Below, piece after piece: positions 17,262 to 25,567 of a DNA stretch of 64,000 nucleotides. Source of the DNA: Bacteroidota bacterium. Lineage in GTDB: Bacteria > Bacteroidota > JABWAT01. The position numbers and the translations under genes are program-made. Numbering within the stretch: position 1 is the stretch's first letter; each line of letters starts with the position of its first letter. The notes under the pieces are model-generated. The model made no database searches, had not been told where the DNA came from, and saw only the letters and a list, made by a program, of their open reading frames with translations. The stretch covers positions 186,001 through 250,000 of the forward strand of contig JAKLJL010000003.1 in NCBI GenBank assembly GCA_023151185.1. The letters are read 5' to 3'.

Positions 17262-18053
17262 TCATGGTTTGGTTGTTTCTGAAGGGATGGCATCCGGGTG
17301 GATGCAAATCTGGGTCATCGTCTGATCTTTCAGGATGGATACCGGAATCCGGAATGCTTCCCGGATGGCGGATCCGGTAAATACCGTTTCCGGCGGGCCG
17401 GACCTGAAAACGGATCCGTTGGTTAAAATGATGCTGTGGGTCGAAAAACTGGCGGCCAGTGACAGGTCATGACAGGCCAGAATAACCGTGGTTTTCATCT
17501 CCTGCTGTAATTTTTTCAGCAGTTTGAAAACATCAAGCTGATGTTTCAGATCCAGATGTGCCGTCGGTTCATCCAGAATAATTACCGATGCCTCCTGGGC
17601 CAGTGCCCGGGCAATCCAGACCCGCTGAATTTCGCCTCCGGAAAGCTGACTGACAGGCTGATTTTTTAACCCGTAAATATCCGTCTGGTGCATGGACCGG
17701 TCAATCAGGAGGTGGTCAGTCTCAGCCAGGAGTCCCAGCCAGCCCAGGTAAGGGGTTCTGCCGGTGGCGACAAGTTCACCGGCGGTCATGCTGAACAGCA
17801 GATCCTGCTTCTGGGGGACGTAGGCAATTTGTCCGCTTCGGCGGCCTGAATGATCACCGGGCGAAAAGGTCAGGGTTCCGGCTTCGGGTTTCAGAATGCC
17901 GCACAGCAGTTTGAGCAGGGTAGATTTTCCGCTGCCGTTGCTGCCTGTTACCGCAGTAAAACTGCCATCCGGAACTGAGAGGCTGATCTGATTCAGTACC
18001 GGACGGGGGTGGCCCGGATACCGGCAGGAAACGGAATCCAGCTGAAAGATCAT
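17262..18053 (-). CDS. ABC importer ATPase, BtuD/FecE type
   Basis: The cytoplasmic ATPase of a type II importer for cobalamin, heme or siderophores. The 263-residue protein has Walker A GSNGSGKST (about 37-45), Q-loop AYVPQKQ, signature QLSGGE, Walker B VIILDEPTAHLD and the switch-histidine ACHDLS. Its gene overlaps the permease gene by four bases. With the permease, binding protein and TonB receptor upstream, the full path from outer membrane to cytoplasm is present. Cobalamin is the best guess from the binding protein. Confidence 0.92.
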   Translation of the reverse strand: MIFQLDSVSCRYPGHPRPVLNQISLSVPDGSFTAVTGSNGSGKSTLLKLLCGILKPEAGTLTFSPGDHSGRRSGQIAYVPQKQDLLFSMTAGELVATGRTPYLGWLGLLAETDHLLIDRSMHQTDIYGLKNQPVSQLSGGEIQRVWIARALAQEASVIILDEPTAHLDLKHQLDVFKLLKKLQQEMKTTVILACHDLSLAASFSTHSIILTNGSVFRSGPPETVFTGSAIREAFRIPVSILKDQTMTQICIHPDAIPSETTKP

Positions 18054-19030
18054 GGGTGTTGTTTCCTCATCAGATACATGAAAAACGGAGCACCGATAAA
18101 GGCTGTCACGGCACCGACCGGCAGTTCAACCGGGAACAGGACCGAACGGGCAATCCAGTCAGAAATCATCACCAGAATTCCGCCGGCCAGAAAACAGAAC
18201 GGCAGCAGAAACCGGTGATCAAACCCGTAAAGCCGGCGGAGAATATGCGGAACGACCAGGCCGGCAAAGCCGATAATGCCGCTTACACACACGGCCAGTG
18301 ACGTTAAAACGGACACGTAAAGATAGGAGAGTTTCTTTATCCGGTCAACGGGAATCCCAACCTGTTCAGCCACTTCTTCTCCGGTTAGAATGAGGTTGTA
18401 GGCGTAGGAATTCCGGTAAATGAGAGCAAAAACGAGTAAAACAACCGGAAAAAGAGAAAAGACCGTTTGCGGGCTTCCGAGGCTCAGGTTCCCCATCAGC
18501 CAGGTGACGGCGGTCCGGAGACCGTCTCCCAGAAAAGTAAAGGACATGAAAATCAGGGCTGAAACAAAAGCTCCGGTCATGACACCGCCCAGAAGAAGCC
18601 GGCCGTTATCCAGTTTACCGAACCGAAGTCCCGACAGGTAAACAACCGCCGTTACCAGTGCGGCACCGGAAAACGCACCTGCAACCTGAAAAGTAACCAG
18701 AGATAATCCGAAAAAAAGCGGGAAAATTGCACCGAGAGACGCTCCGGAACTGATTCCGAGAATGTAAGGTTCAGCCAGTGGATTCCTGACGGTCAATTGC
18801 AGAACCAGCCCGGAAACCGCCAGTGCACCCCCGGTCATCAGGCCGTTGAGAACTCTGGGAAGTCTCAGGTCCCACAGAATGGATGAAATGACCGGATCTT
18901 CCAGTCCGGAAAGCAATTCAGCCGGACTGAAACTGCCGGGCTGGACAGCAAGTGCAAAAAGAAAAGTGACAGCAGCCCCGGCCAGCCAGAAAGAAAGATG
19001 CAGCCAGAAAACAGGCAGGCGGAAAGTCAT
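18050..19030 (-). CDS. ABC importer permease, FecCD/BtuC type
   Basis: A 326-residue polytopic membrane protein with about nine or ten membrane spans, of the FecCD family. Characteristic segments are LRLPRVLNGLMTGGALAVSG, RNPLAEPYILGISSGASLGA, and GIIGFAGLVVPHILR. It forms a homodimer with the ATPase. It overlaps both neighbours by four bases (ATGA arrangement), so the stoichiometry is set by translational coupling. Confidence 0.93.
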   Translation of the reverse strand: MTFRLPVFWLHLSFWLAGAAVTFLFALAVQPGSFSPAELLSGLEDPVISSILWDLRLPRVLNGLMTGGALAVSGLVLQLTVRNPLAEPYILGISSGASLGAIFPLFFGLSLVTFQVAGAFSGAALVTAVVYLSGLRFGKLDNGRLLLGGVMTGAFVSALIFMSFTFLGDGLRTAVTWLMGNLSLGSPQTVFSLFPVVLLVFALIYRNSYAYNLILTGEEVAEQVGIPVDRIKKLSYLYVSVLTSLAVCVSGIIGFAGLVVPHILRRLYGFDHRFLLPFCFLAGGILVMISDWIARSVLFPVELPVGAVTAFIGAPFFMYLMRKQHP

Positions 19031-19923
19031 GGGTAGAGTTTCCTGTTCAGATCAATAACTGCCAGGACCGACCTGGGGCCGGGTCTGAGGAAAATATCCG
19101 GATCAACCCGGTACACCTGCCCGTTGCGGACAGCCGACAGGTTCTTCAGCGGGCCGTCAGAAAAAGAGGCCGGGAAAGCAGCCGGTGACGGCCATAAAAT
19201 GACATCCGGATCCAGTTTGAGAAGGCCTTCCGGATTAATGACCGGGTACCGTTCAGGTCCTGGAGGAACCGGATTTCCGGCACCGGCAAGTGCCAGCAGG
19301 TCATCCAGAAAAGATCCCCGGGCAGCAGTGATCAGCGGGGATTCGTTCAGTAGAATGAGGGCGGTTTTCTTGTTCTGCGGAAGGGGTAACCGGGAAACCT
19401 GCCGGTCCATACCGGCAGCAAGAGAATCGGCAGCAGCCTGATGGCCGGTTACACTGCCGAGAAGTCTGACCGATTCCAGAATTCCGTTCCAGCCTGTCGG
19501 ATTAATGGCGAAAACCGGAATCCCGGCGTTTTTTGCCCGGTCGTAAATGGCTTTCGGATTCCCGTCGGCGGTTACCAGAATCAAGTCAGGGTTCATCCGG
19601 AGGATCAGTTCAGGGTTTGGGGTGATCAGCCCGCCGGCTTTGGGTTTCTGTCTGGCGGCGTCGGGAAAGTTGCAGAAATCCGTTACGCCTGCAATCTGGC
19701 TGCCGGCGCCAATGGCAAATAAAATCTCGGTGATATTCGGGGCCAGTGAAATGATTCGCCCGGGAGAGTCGGGAACCGTGACCTGCTGGCCCAGTGCATC
19801 TGCAATCAGTTTCCCGGGTTCCGCTTTCCGGTCGGGCCTGCATCCCAGAAAAACGGCAGGGAAGAGTAAAAATGTCAGAAACCGGCGGGGACCAGCTTTC
19901 CGGAAAAAACCGGTCAGTTCCAT
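19027..19923 (-). CDS. Substrate-binding lipoprotein, BtuF-like
   Basis: A periplasmic class III binding protein, lipid-anchored (VFLGC lipobox near residue 28). The opening SLAPNITEILFAIGAGSQ, GVTDFCNFP and NPDLILV segments closely follow the BtuF pattern of cobalamin-binding proteins. The ATG at 19923 is preferred over an in-frame GTG at 19929; both overlap the end of the TonB receptor gene. About 298 residues. Cobalamin specificity is likely but a siderophore or heme cannot be excluded. Confidence 0.88.
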   Translation of the reverse strand: MELTGFFRKAGPRRFLTFLLFPAVFLGCRPDRKAEPGKLIADALGQQVTVPDSPGRIISLAPNITEILFAIGAGSQIAGVTDFCNFPDAARQKPKAGGLITPNPELILRMNPDLILVTADGNPKAIYDRAKNAGIPVFAINPTGWNGILESVRLLGSVTGHQAAADSLAAGMDRQVSRLPLPQNKKTALILLNESPLITAARGSFLDDLLALAGAGNPVPPGPERYPVINPEGLLKLDPDVILWPSPAAFPASFSDGPLKNLSAVRNGQVYRVDPDIFLRPGPRSVLAVIDLNRKLYP

Positions 19924-21812
19924 ATCCACCAGGTCAGACCCAGGTGAACCCGTGAAATGGGCATCGGGTATCCCTGATACAATTCATAGGGTTCGTTGGT
20001 GATATTTTCCCAGATCAGATGGAAGAGAATATCCGAAACTCTGGCTTTTACACTCAGATCAACCTTTTTTATTGCTCCGGAATGTTCTGACGGATCGGTC
20101 ATCAGGGTTAGATACCGGCTGTCGGGATAGATTGCTTTTCCGCTGGTCTGCAGGGTCCCTTCGAATCCGGCTTTCAGGTAAAGATGGTCGGTGAAGTACA
20201 GATCCGACCAGAAAAGTCCCAGTTTCAGATGATGGGCCGGTAAAATTCCGGAGTCTGTAAACAGGTACCGGCCTTCCGTTTCCAGGCTGCCCACCTGATG
20301 AACAAACTGAACATGCAGCGAAGTGGAAGAAAAATCAGGAGAGGGTCCGGTCCAGGATAATGAATCCGGTAAAACACGTCCCAGAGAATATCCGGCACCT
20401 TCTGACCGGAACCGGGTAAAGGCCACCCCGGCATTCCAGGTAAACTGATCTTCCTCACGGGTAATATCGGCTGTTATCAGGCGGATTCTGTCGGTTCCGG
20501 AATAGGTTTTACCCAGATCCAGCAGCCGGGCATCCAGCCAGGAAACGGGACGTACTGTCCGGGAAAAGGAGGACGACAACCGGAAACCATCAACCCTGAT
20601 GGAGCCGGAAATCCCGAACCGGGAGGCGTCTTCCTGACGGTCATTGAATTCTCTGCGGTACTCGGTCTGCAGAAAAATACCCTGCCAGACGGTCTCGATT
20701 CCGGCAGAAACCGGAACGTGAAGATACCGGGTGTTGCTGTAAAGAAAAGAACTTTCTTTCAGTAACTCTGATCTGATACCGCCGGAAAGCAGAAGTGTAA
20801 CCGGTTCGAGTGTTACCGAACTGCGGCTGGTGGCAGTTAAAGTCTCATACCGGGAAGAAAACCGGGATGCTGTGGAGTTCCAGTCATCAGCAGGGCGATC
20901 AGTACGGGAATAGCCGGTCTGATACCCGGTCAGCAGCCGGTGTCCGGCAACCAATCCGCCAAGAGTATCCGAAAAATCCCAGAAAATCTGGGCCAGAAAA
21001 AGTCTGTGGGTGGCGGTTGCATCCTGATTCATGAATCTGACGGCAATCGGATTGGACCGGGAACTCTGCCCGGCAGCAGCCAGAGAATCATCAATTCCAC
21101 CGGGATTTCCCGAATCCAGCCGGTCAGAGGAAAAAAAATACCCGAGTGAATGGTGATCTGAAAGGGTTTGACTGACAGCAGCCGTTACCTGATACTGGTC
21201 CGAAAAACCGGGGAGAATACCGGTTGTTCCGGAAGAACCCTCGAACGGTCCGTCAAATGTTTTACGGCCAAAAGTGAACCGTCCGGCGAGAGATTCAGAA
21301 AACCGGGCCGAAAAACTGCCTTCGAAAAGCTGGAGATTGTCGAATCCCTGCTGATATCCGATTGTTGCAACAGGAATCAGGTAGGGCGAAGGAGAGGTTT
21401 CAGTCTGCCAGAGAACAGGTGCCGTTCCGCCGGAAACCCCATCCGGACTAAGCAGTGAAAGGGAACTGAACGTCAAAAAGGACGGGTGAAGCTGATGGGT
21501 GACCGGTGAAGTGATTTCCATTCCGTTGAGTACCAGAGACTGATCAGCCGGTCTCAGGCCATGTATAAAAAAGGCGGATGGCTGTCCGGGTCCGTAGGTT
21601 GCATACCGGATACCGGGTGCTGAAAGGCTCCGGGCATCGGTGAGGTCATACCCGGCCGAGTAGGCCCGGGTTGAATCCGAAAACCGGTTAATGAATTGTG
21701 CTGCCTGCCGGGCCGTCAGGCGTTCTGAGGTGGTAACGTGTGAATGCCCGGTGGTATCCGGCCCGGCCTGGGGCAAAAGCAGGCTGGAAACAACAAGGGT
21801 CAGAAAAGTCAT
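19914..21812 (-). CDS. TonB-dependent outer-membrane receptor (BtuB-like)
   Basis: A 632-residue outer-membrane protein with an N-terminal signal sequence, a plug domain (about 28-130; DARSLSAPGIRYATYGPGQPS and IHGLRPADQSLVLNGMEI), and a C-terminal barrel rich in alternating aromatic beta strands. The last residues, VHLGLTWWIWN, end in an aromatic-rich barrel strand. It is somewhat short for a receptor and no clear TonB box is visible. Its position immediately before the BtuF/C/D-like genes indicates that it imports the same ligand. No cobalamin riboswitch is visible upstream. Confidence 0.85.
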   Translation of the reverse strand: MTFLTLVVSSLLLPQAGPDTTGHSHVTTSERLTARQAAQFINRFSDSTRAYSAGYDLTDARSLSAPGIRYATYGPGQPSAFFIHGLRPADQSLVLNGMEITSPVTHQLHPSFLTFSSLSLLSPDGVSGGTAPVLWQTETSPSPYLIPVATIGYQQGFDNLQLFEGSFSARFSESLAGRFTFGRKTFDGPFEGSSGTTGILPGFSDQYQVTAAVSQTLSDHHSLGYFFSSDRLDSGNPGGIDDSLAAAGQSSRSNPIAVRFMNQDATATHRLFLAQIFWDFSDTLGGLVAGHRLLTGYQTGYSRTDRPADDWNSTASRFSSRYETLTATSRSSVTLEPVTLLLSGGIRSELLKESSFLYSNTRYLHVPVSAGIETVWQGIFLQTEYRREFNDRQEDASRFGISGSIRVDGFRLSSSFSRTVRPVSWLDARLLDLGKTYSGTDRIRLITADITREEDQFTWNAGVAFTRFRSEGAGYSLGRVLPDSLSWTGPSPDFSSTSLHVQFVHQVGSLETEGRYLFTDSGILPAHHLKLGLFWSDLYFTDHLYLKAGFEGTLQTSGKAIYPDSRYLTLMTDPSEHSGAIKKVDLSVKARVSDILFHLIWENITNEPYELYQGYPMPISRVHLGLTWWIWN

Positions 21813-21813
21813 A

Positions 21814-22230
21814 TCAGAACGGATTCATTCCGGATGAGATCCGGGTTTTGGTTTCATACGCCAGTTTGGTGATATATCTGACCGAGGGAACCAGTTCTTC
21901 CGGGTTGGCTGATGCCAGCGGCACAGAATCAAAAACAATCAGATTGTCTGCCCCTTCCATTTTCATCAGGGAAAATCCGCCGTAATCCATTCCCATATTA
22001 TTCCGGATCAGGAAATCGAGGAGTTCCGGCTCGGGCTGAACCGGTCCTGCAACCGAAAAATATTTCAGCATGGGTTCGCCGGACTGGTTGGCAATGGTAA
22101 TGACAATAACTTCCTGTATGGCCCCGTTTTCCATCGGCAGCCTGAGCAGATAGTTCTGATGGATTTCGGTGTAGGTTCCGCCCAGCCGGGTAGAAACGGT
22201 TTCGACTATTTCCAGAAACGTGTACGGCAT
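21814..22230 (-). CDS. YbjN/CesT-chaperone-like fold protein, function unknown
   Basis: A 138-residue soluble protein without signal sequence. The layout (helix FLEIVETVSTRLG, strands NYLLRLPM and EVIVITIANQSG, strands LKYFSVAGPV, helix PELLDFLIRNNM, strand GGFSLMKME, long final helix) resembles the YbjN/type III secretion-chaperone fold. This is a structural guess only. It sits two bases from the TonB receptor and three bases from the lipoprotein gene, so it belongs to the same operon. Confidence 0.55.
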   Translation of the reverse strand: MPYTFLEIVETVSTRLGGTYTEIHQNYLLRLPMENGAIQEVIVITIANQSGEPMLKYFSVAGPVQPEPELLDFLIRNNMGMDYGGFSLMKMEGADNLIVFDSVPLASANPEELVPSVRYITKLAYETKTRISSGMNPF

Positions 22231-22233
22231 AAA

Positions 22234-23223
22234 TTACCTGGTCAGTTCGTCAAATAACATTTTAATAATGATCCCGGTTGCGACAATGCCATTGTTTTCG
22301 ATGGTTTTTTTGTCATCAGTCTGGTTCTCACAAATAACTGCGAAGGAAACGGCCTGTCCCTGATATTCAATCAGACCGAAATCCCCTTTCAGTTTAAACG
22401 TTCCGCCCGACCGGTGGGCCAAAGTAAAACCAGGTGAGTCAATGGGCATAAACCGGGGGGCCATGGTGTCATCATTGGCATTCCGCATCCAGGTCAGAAT
22501 CTGGCTGCTGGCATCGGGGCTCACGATTTCACCCTGATACAGCTTTTCTGCAAAGGCCGTCAGGTCGGCAGCCGTAGAATAGGCCACTCCGAAGTTTTTG
22601 GACTCCTCGGTTGCCTGTTTGGTGTCGTACCGCAGAAACTTATTCAGCAGGCGGGTATCGGTCAAACCCCAGCCGGCAAGTGTTTTGTTGACATATCCGG
22701 TAGCTGAGGGAACATCTTTTCCAAGCTGGTCAATGATAAGGTTGGTGGCAATGTTGTCACTCGAAATAATGGCAAGGGCAGCCAGATCAGACGCCAGAAA
22801 GGGATAAGATCCTTCCAGAAACTGCAGTTCACCCGAGCCGGAAACCTTATCTTTCGGCAGGATGGAGATCCGGGCATCTTTTTTTACCAGCCCCGTTTCT
22901 GCGGCGTTCAGCCAGGCTGCCACGACCGGGACTTTGATCATTGACGTAACCGGAATCCGTTCCCGGGAATTGATCGAAATCTGACGTCCGGATTTCAGAT
23001 TGCGGGCCATAACCCCAACCCGTACCTGATACTGATCGGCAATGGCAGCAATTTTCTGTTCAATGGTCTGAACGGCAGCCGGTGGTACCGTATCTGCAAC
23101 TGCTTCGGTCGTTTGGGTCCAGACACCGCCCGGTTTCGGGGTTGAAGCCGGCTGACTTCCGGTGCATCCGGTGAACAGGCCGGCAGAAATAAGAACGAAA
23201 ACAAAGAATCGGGTGTTTTTCAT
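22234..23223 (-). CDS. Class A beta-lactamase-fold lipoprotein, probably not a classical beta-lactamase
   Basis: The ATG at 23223 gives a 329-residue lipoprotein (LFTGC, Cys20). The serine-hydrolase fold is clear: SxxK as Ser94-Met-Ile-Lys97, SDN at 155-157 and the third motif region HRSGGT (270-275) in place of KTG. The omega-loop pattern with the general base Glu166 of true class A enzymes is not recognisable (the segment is LRYDTKQATEESKN). It may be a peptidoglycan-acting or penicillin-binding paralog, or an inactive relative. It heads the operon with the YbjN-like and B12-uptake genes. Longer frame to 23421 rejected. Confidence 0.75.
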   Translation of the reverse strand: MKNTRFFVFVLISAGLFTGCTGSQPASTPKPGGVWTQTTEAVADTVPPAAVQTIEQKIAAIADQYQVRVGVMARNLKSGRQISINSRERIPVTSMIKVPVVAAWLNAAETGLVKKDARISILPKDKVSGSGELQFLEGSYPFLASDLAALAIISSDNIATNLIIDQLGKDVPSATGYVNKTLAGWGLTDTRLLNKFLRYDTKQATEESKNFGVAYSTAADLTAFAEKLYQGEIVSPDASSQILTWMRNANDDTMAPRFMPIDSPGFTLAHRSGGTFKLKGDFGLIEYQGQAVSFAVICENQTDDKKTIENNGIVATGIIIKMLFDELTR

Positions 23224-23243
23224 GAAGTCCTTCACTGAGTCCG

Positions 23244-23251
23244 CTAAGATA
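23244..23251 (-). promoter_or_regulatory. Possible -7 element for the beta-lactamase-fold operon
   Basis: On the minus strand TATCTTAG matches TAnnTTTG at five of six fixed positions and lies 20 nt before the ATG at 23223. A convincing -33 element was not found. Confidence 0.3.
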
Positions 23252-23455
23252 GGAAAGGATTTCCGGCAGGAAAAACCGGCATCCGTGTAAAAGTTTCTTT
23301 TCAGGCCTGAAACTGGTAAATTGCAGAAGTACACCGGTTTCCGGATGCCCGGAAGGGATCCCGGACCGGAACCTGTCGTCCAACCCGTACTTTTTAACCG
23401 GATAAGGTGTCTATCGGTCAATGGCTATCGCACAAAACGAAAAAGGAATGCATGT

Positions 23456-25033
23456 ATGAAGCCTGCCGCCGCCTTATTATGGGTTGATGATGAAATTGAC
23501 CTTCTTTCTGCACCGATCACCTTCCTGCGGAACAAGGGATACGAAGTTGAACCGGTTTCTTCGGGTTTCGATGCTCTTGATTTTCTTTCCCGCCAAACGG
23601 TCGACCTGGTGTTCCTTGATGAAAATATGCCGGGAATGGGGGGGCTTGCCACCCTTGCCGAAATCAAACGCCTGTATCCGAACCTGCCTGTGGTGATGAT
23701 AACCAAGTCTGAAGCCGAAACTCTGATGGAAGAGGCGATCGGGAAGCAGATTGCGGACTTTCTGATCAAGCCCGTCAACCCGAACCAGATTCTGCTTTCC
23801 ATTAAAAAAATTCTGGAAAATACCCGGATAAAAACGGAAGTAACCAGCCGGGATTACCTCCAAAACCTGAGGGCACTTTCTCTGGATATTGAGGAAGCCC
23901 GCACGCCGGACGACTGGCTGAAAGTCAATCAGGATCTCATCCGGTGGGAACTTCAGGTCGCTGAACTAAAGGATGATAACCTGAACACCATGCTGGCTGA
24001 TCAGAGAAAAGCCGCCAACACCCGGTTTACCCGGTTTGTGGAAGATAACTACAAAGGCTGGCTGTCCCGGAAGGCCGGCGACCGTCCGGTGCTGAGTGTG
24101 GATATTCTGGACCAGATGGTGCTGCCTGCCGTGAAAACCGGGAAGCCGGTATTTTTCATTGTGATTGACTGCCTGCGGGCTGATCAGTGGAGCCAGTTTG
24201 AACAGAAACTGGCCGAATGGTACACGGCTGAAACCAAATATTACTTTTCTATTCTTCCGACGGCAACCCCGTTCTCCCGGAATTCTCTGTTTTCCGGCCT
24301 GTTCCCTTCCGAAATCGAAAACCGGTATCCCGATCTCTGGTCTTATTCCGTCGAAAATGAAGAGTCCCTGAATGCCCATGAAGATGAGCTGATGAAGGAG
24401 TTTTTCAAACGGAAGGCCCATTCCTTCAAACAGGATCCCCGTTACTTTAAAATCAATACGGCCAACGATGCCAAAACCATGGAATCTGCCATCGGGAACC
24501 TGATCCGGAATGAACTGACGGCGATTGTCGTAAATTTTGTGGATATGGTCTCGCATGCCCGCAGCGATATGGCCATTCTTAAAGAACTTGCCCCGGATGA
24601 AGCCGCCTACCGGAGTCTTTCCAACTCCTGGTTCGAACATTCCTTTCTCAGGGATCTGCTGCAAACCCTCAGCCGGCATCAGGTTACCGTGGTTGTGACG
24701 AGTGATCACGGCTGTGTAAGATGTTTCAGGGGTTCAAAAGTCGCTGCAGACCGGGAAACCTCGACCAATCTTCGGTACAAGTACGGCCGGAATCTGAATT
24801 CTGATCCGAAAGATTCGCTGATCATCCGTAACCCGAATGAGTACCGTCTGCCCAAACTGACCGGCAATACCAATTATATCATCGCCAAGAACGACGTGGT
24901 TTTCCTTTATCCGAACAATTACAACTATTTCCAGAATCAGTTCAGGGATACGTTCCAGCATGGGGGAATCTCAATGGAGGAAATGCTGGTTCCGGTTTCT
25001 GTCCTGACACCCAAAAACTCCGGCAGGTCCTGA
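23456..25033 (+). CDS. porX: PorX-type response regulator with PglZ phosphodiesterase/phosphatase domain
   Basis: PorX is the response regulator governing type IX secretion genes. The 525-residue protein has a receiver domain (1-120; acidic pair Asp11/Asp12, phospho-acceptor Asp55 in VFLDENMPG, Lys105) and a PglZ/alkaline-phosphatase-like domain (about 210-510) with metal-site motifs VIDCLRADQW, TATPFSRNSLFSGLFPSEI (Thr nucleophile), FVDMVSHAR and TSDHGCVRC. Length matches known PorX proteins. The ATG at 23456 is chosen; a longer TTG frame from 23321 lacks receiver homology. It shares one base with tsaE. It fits with the two T9SS cargo genes at 3.3-7.7 kb. Confidence 0.9.
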   Translation: MKPAAALLWVDDEIDLLSAPITFLRNKGYEVEPVSSGFDALDFLSRQTVDLVFLDENMPGMGGLATLAEIKRLYPNLPVVMITKSEAETLMEEAIGKQIADFLIKPVNPNQILLSIKKILENTRIKTEVTSRDYLQNLRALSLDIEEARTPDDWLKVNQDLIRWELQVAELKDDNLNTMLADQRKAANTRFTRFVEDNYKGWLSRKAGDRPVLSVDILDQMVLPAVKTGKPVFFIVIDCLRADQWSQFEQKLAEWYTAETKYYFSILPTATPFSRNSLFSGLFPSEIENRYPDLWSYSVENEESLNAHEDELMKEFFKRKAHSFKQDPRYFKINTANDAKTMESAIGNLIRNELTAIVVNFVDMVSHARSDMAILKELAPDEAAYRSLSNSWFEHSFLRDLLQTLSRHQVTVVVTSDHGCVRCFRGSKVAADRETSTNLRYKYGRNLNSDPKDSLIIRNPNEYRLPKLTGNTNYIIAKNDVVFLYPNNYNYFQNQFRDTFQHGGISMEEMLVPVSVLTPKNSGRS

Positions 25034-25464
25034 TGAAATCCGCCATTTACTTTTCCGACAGTCCGAAAGCAACCTTTGACCTGGGCCGGCGACTTGCTGC
25101 CCACCTGACCGGCAACGAATGCGTTGCCCTGACCGGCGATCTGGGTGCAGGTAAAACCCAGATGGTGAAAGGGTTCTGTGCCGGACTTGGAATCCGGGAA
25201 GACCTCATCAGTTCTCCGACTTTTTCGATCGTGAATGAGTACCTGGGCCGGTGCCCGGTGTATCATTTTGACTTTTACCGCATCGAAAAGGCTGATGAAC
25301 TCTGGGATATCGGGATTGAAGATTACTTTTCCCGAACGGCCGTGAAACTGGTTGAGTGGGCCGAACTTTTTCCGGAAGTTCTGCCAAAGACCGTCATCCG
25401 GGTTCATATCACCGAAGTCAACAGTCACGACCGCAAGATCGAAGTGTTTGCTCCCGCCCGGTAA
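25033..25464 (+). CDS. tsaE: tRNA threonylcarbamoyladenosine biosynthesis ATPase TsaE
   Basis: TsaE is the ATPase that, with TsaB and TsaD, makes t6A37 in tRNA. The 143-residue product has Walker A GDLGAGKTQ (about 36-44), SSPTFSIVNEY and YHFDFYRI, which are family signatures, and the LVEWAE segment. It overlaps the porX stop by one base (TGATG), so it is translated from the same message. Confidence 0.95.
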   Translation: MKSAIYFSDSPKATFDLGRRLAAHLTGNECVALTGDLGAGKTQMVKGFCAGLGIREDLISSPTFSIVNEYLGRCPVYHFDFYRIEKADELWDIGIEDYFSRTAVKLVEWAELFPEVLPKTVIRVHITEVNSHDRKIEVFAPAR

Positions 25465-25474
25465 CTTCCGGGTG

Positions 25475-25486
25475 CGTGACGTCACG
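25475..25486. promoter_or_regulatory. 12-bp perfect palindrome after tsaE
   Basis: CGTGACGTCACG is self-complementary. It lies ten bases after the tsaE stop and upstream of the locus regulator promoter. It has no T tract, so a protein-binding site is as likely as a terminator. Confidence 0.3.
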
Positions 25487-25512
25487 TTTCGGGCACTCTG
25501 CCATCCCTCCTG

Positions 25513-25544
25513 TTTGACACCCTCATAAAATAATTGTACTATTG
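25513..25544 (+). promoter_or_regulatory. Promoter of the polysaccharide-locus regulator
   Basis: TTTG (25513-25516), 20 nt, TACTATTG (25537-25544), a single mismatch from TTTG-N20-TAnnTTTG. The ATG at 25568 is 24 nt downstream. The -7 element overlaps the inverted repeat at 25540-25564. Confidence 0.6.
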
Positions 25545-25564
25545 AGTAAAATTCTTACTCAATA
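25540..25564. promoter_or_regulatory. Perfect 10-5-10 inverted repeat, probable operator
   Basis: TATTGAGTAA (25540-25549), spacer AATTC, TTACTCAATA (25555-25564). The site covers the end of the -7 element and the expected transcription start, three bases before the regulator ATG. Autorepression by the adjacent winged-helix protein is the simplest reading. Confidence 0.65.
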
Positions 25565-25567
25565 TAT

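Noticed and set aside
21813-23455. Cobalamin riboswitch for the B12-type uptake operon
   Set aside because: Searched by eye for the B12-box and conserved stems upstream of the receptor and the operon head; none visible.
23966-24709. 247-codon frame opposite porX
   Set aside because: Shadow of the PglZ domain coding region; composition not protein-like.
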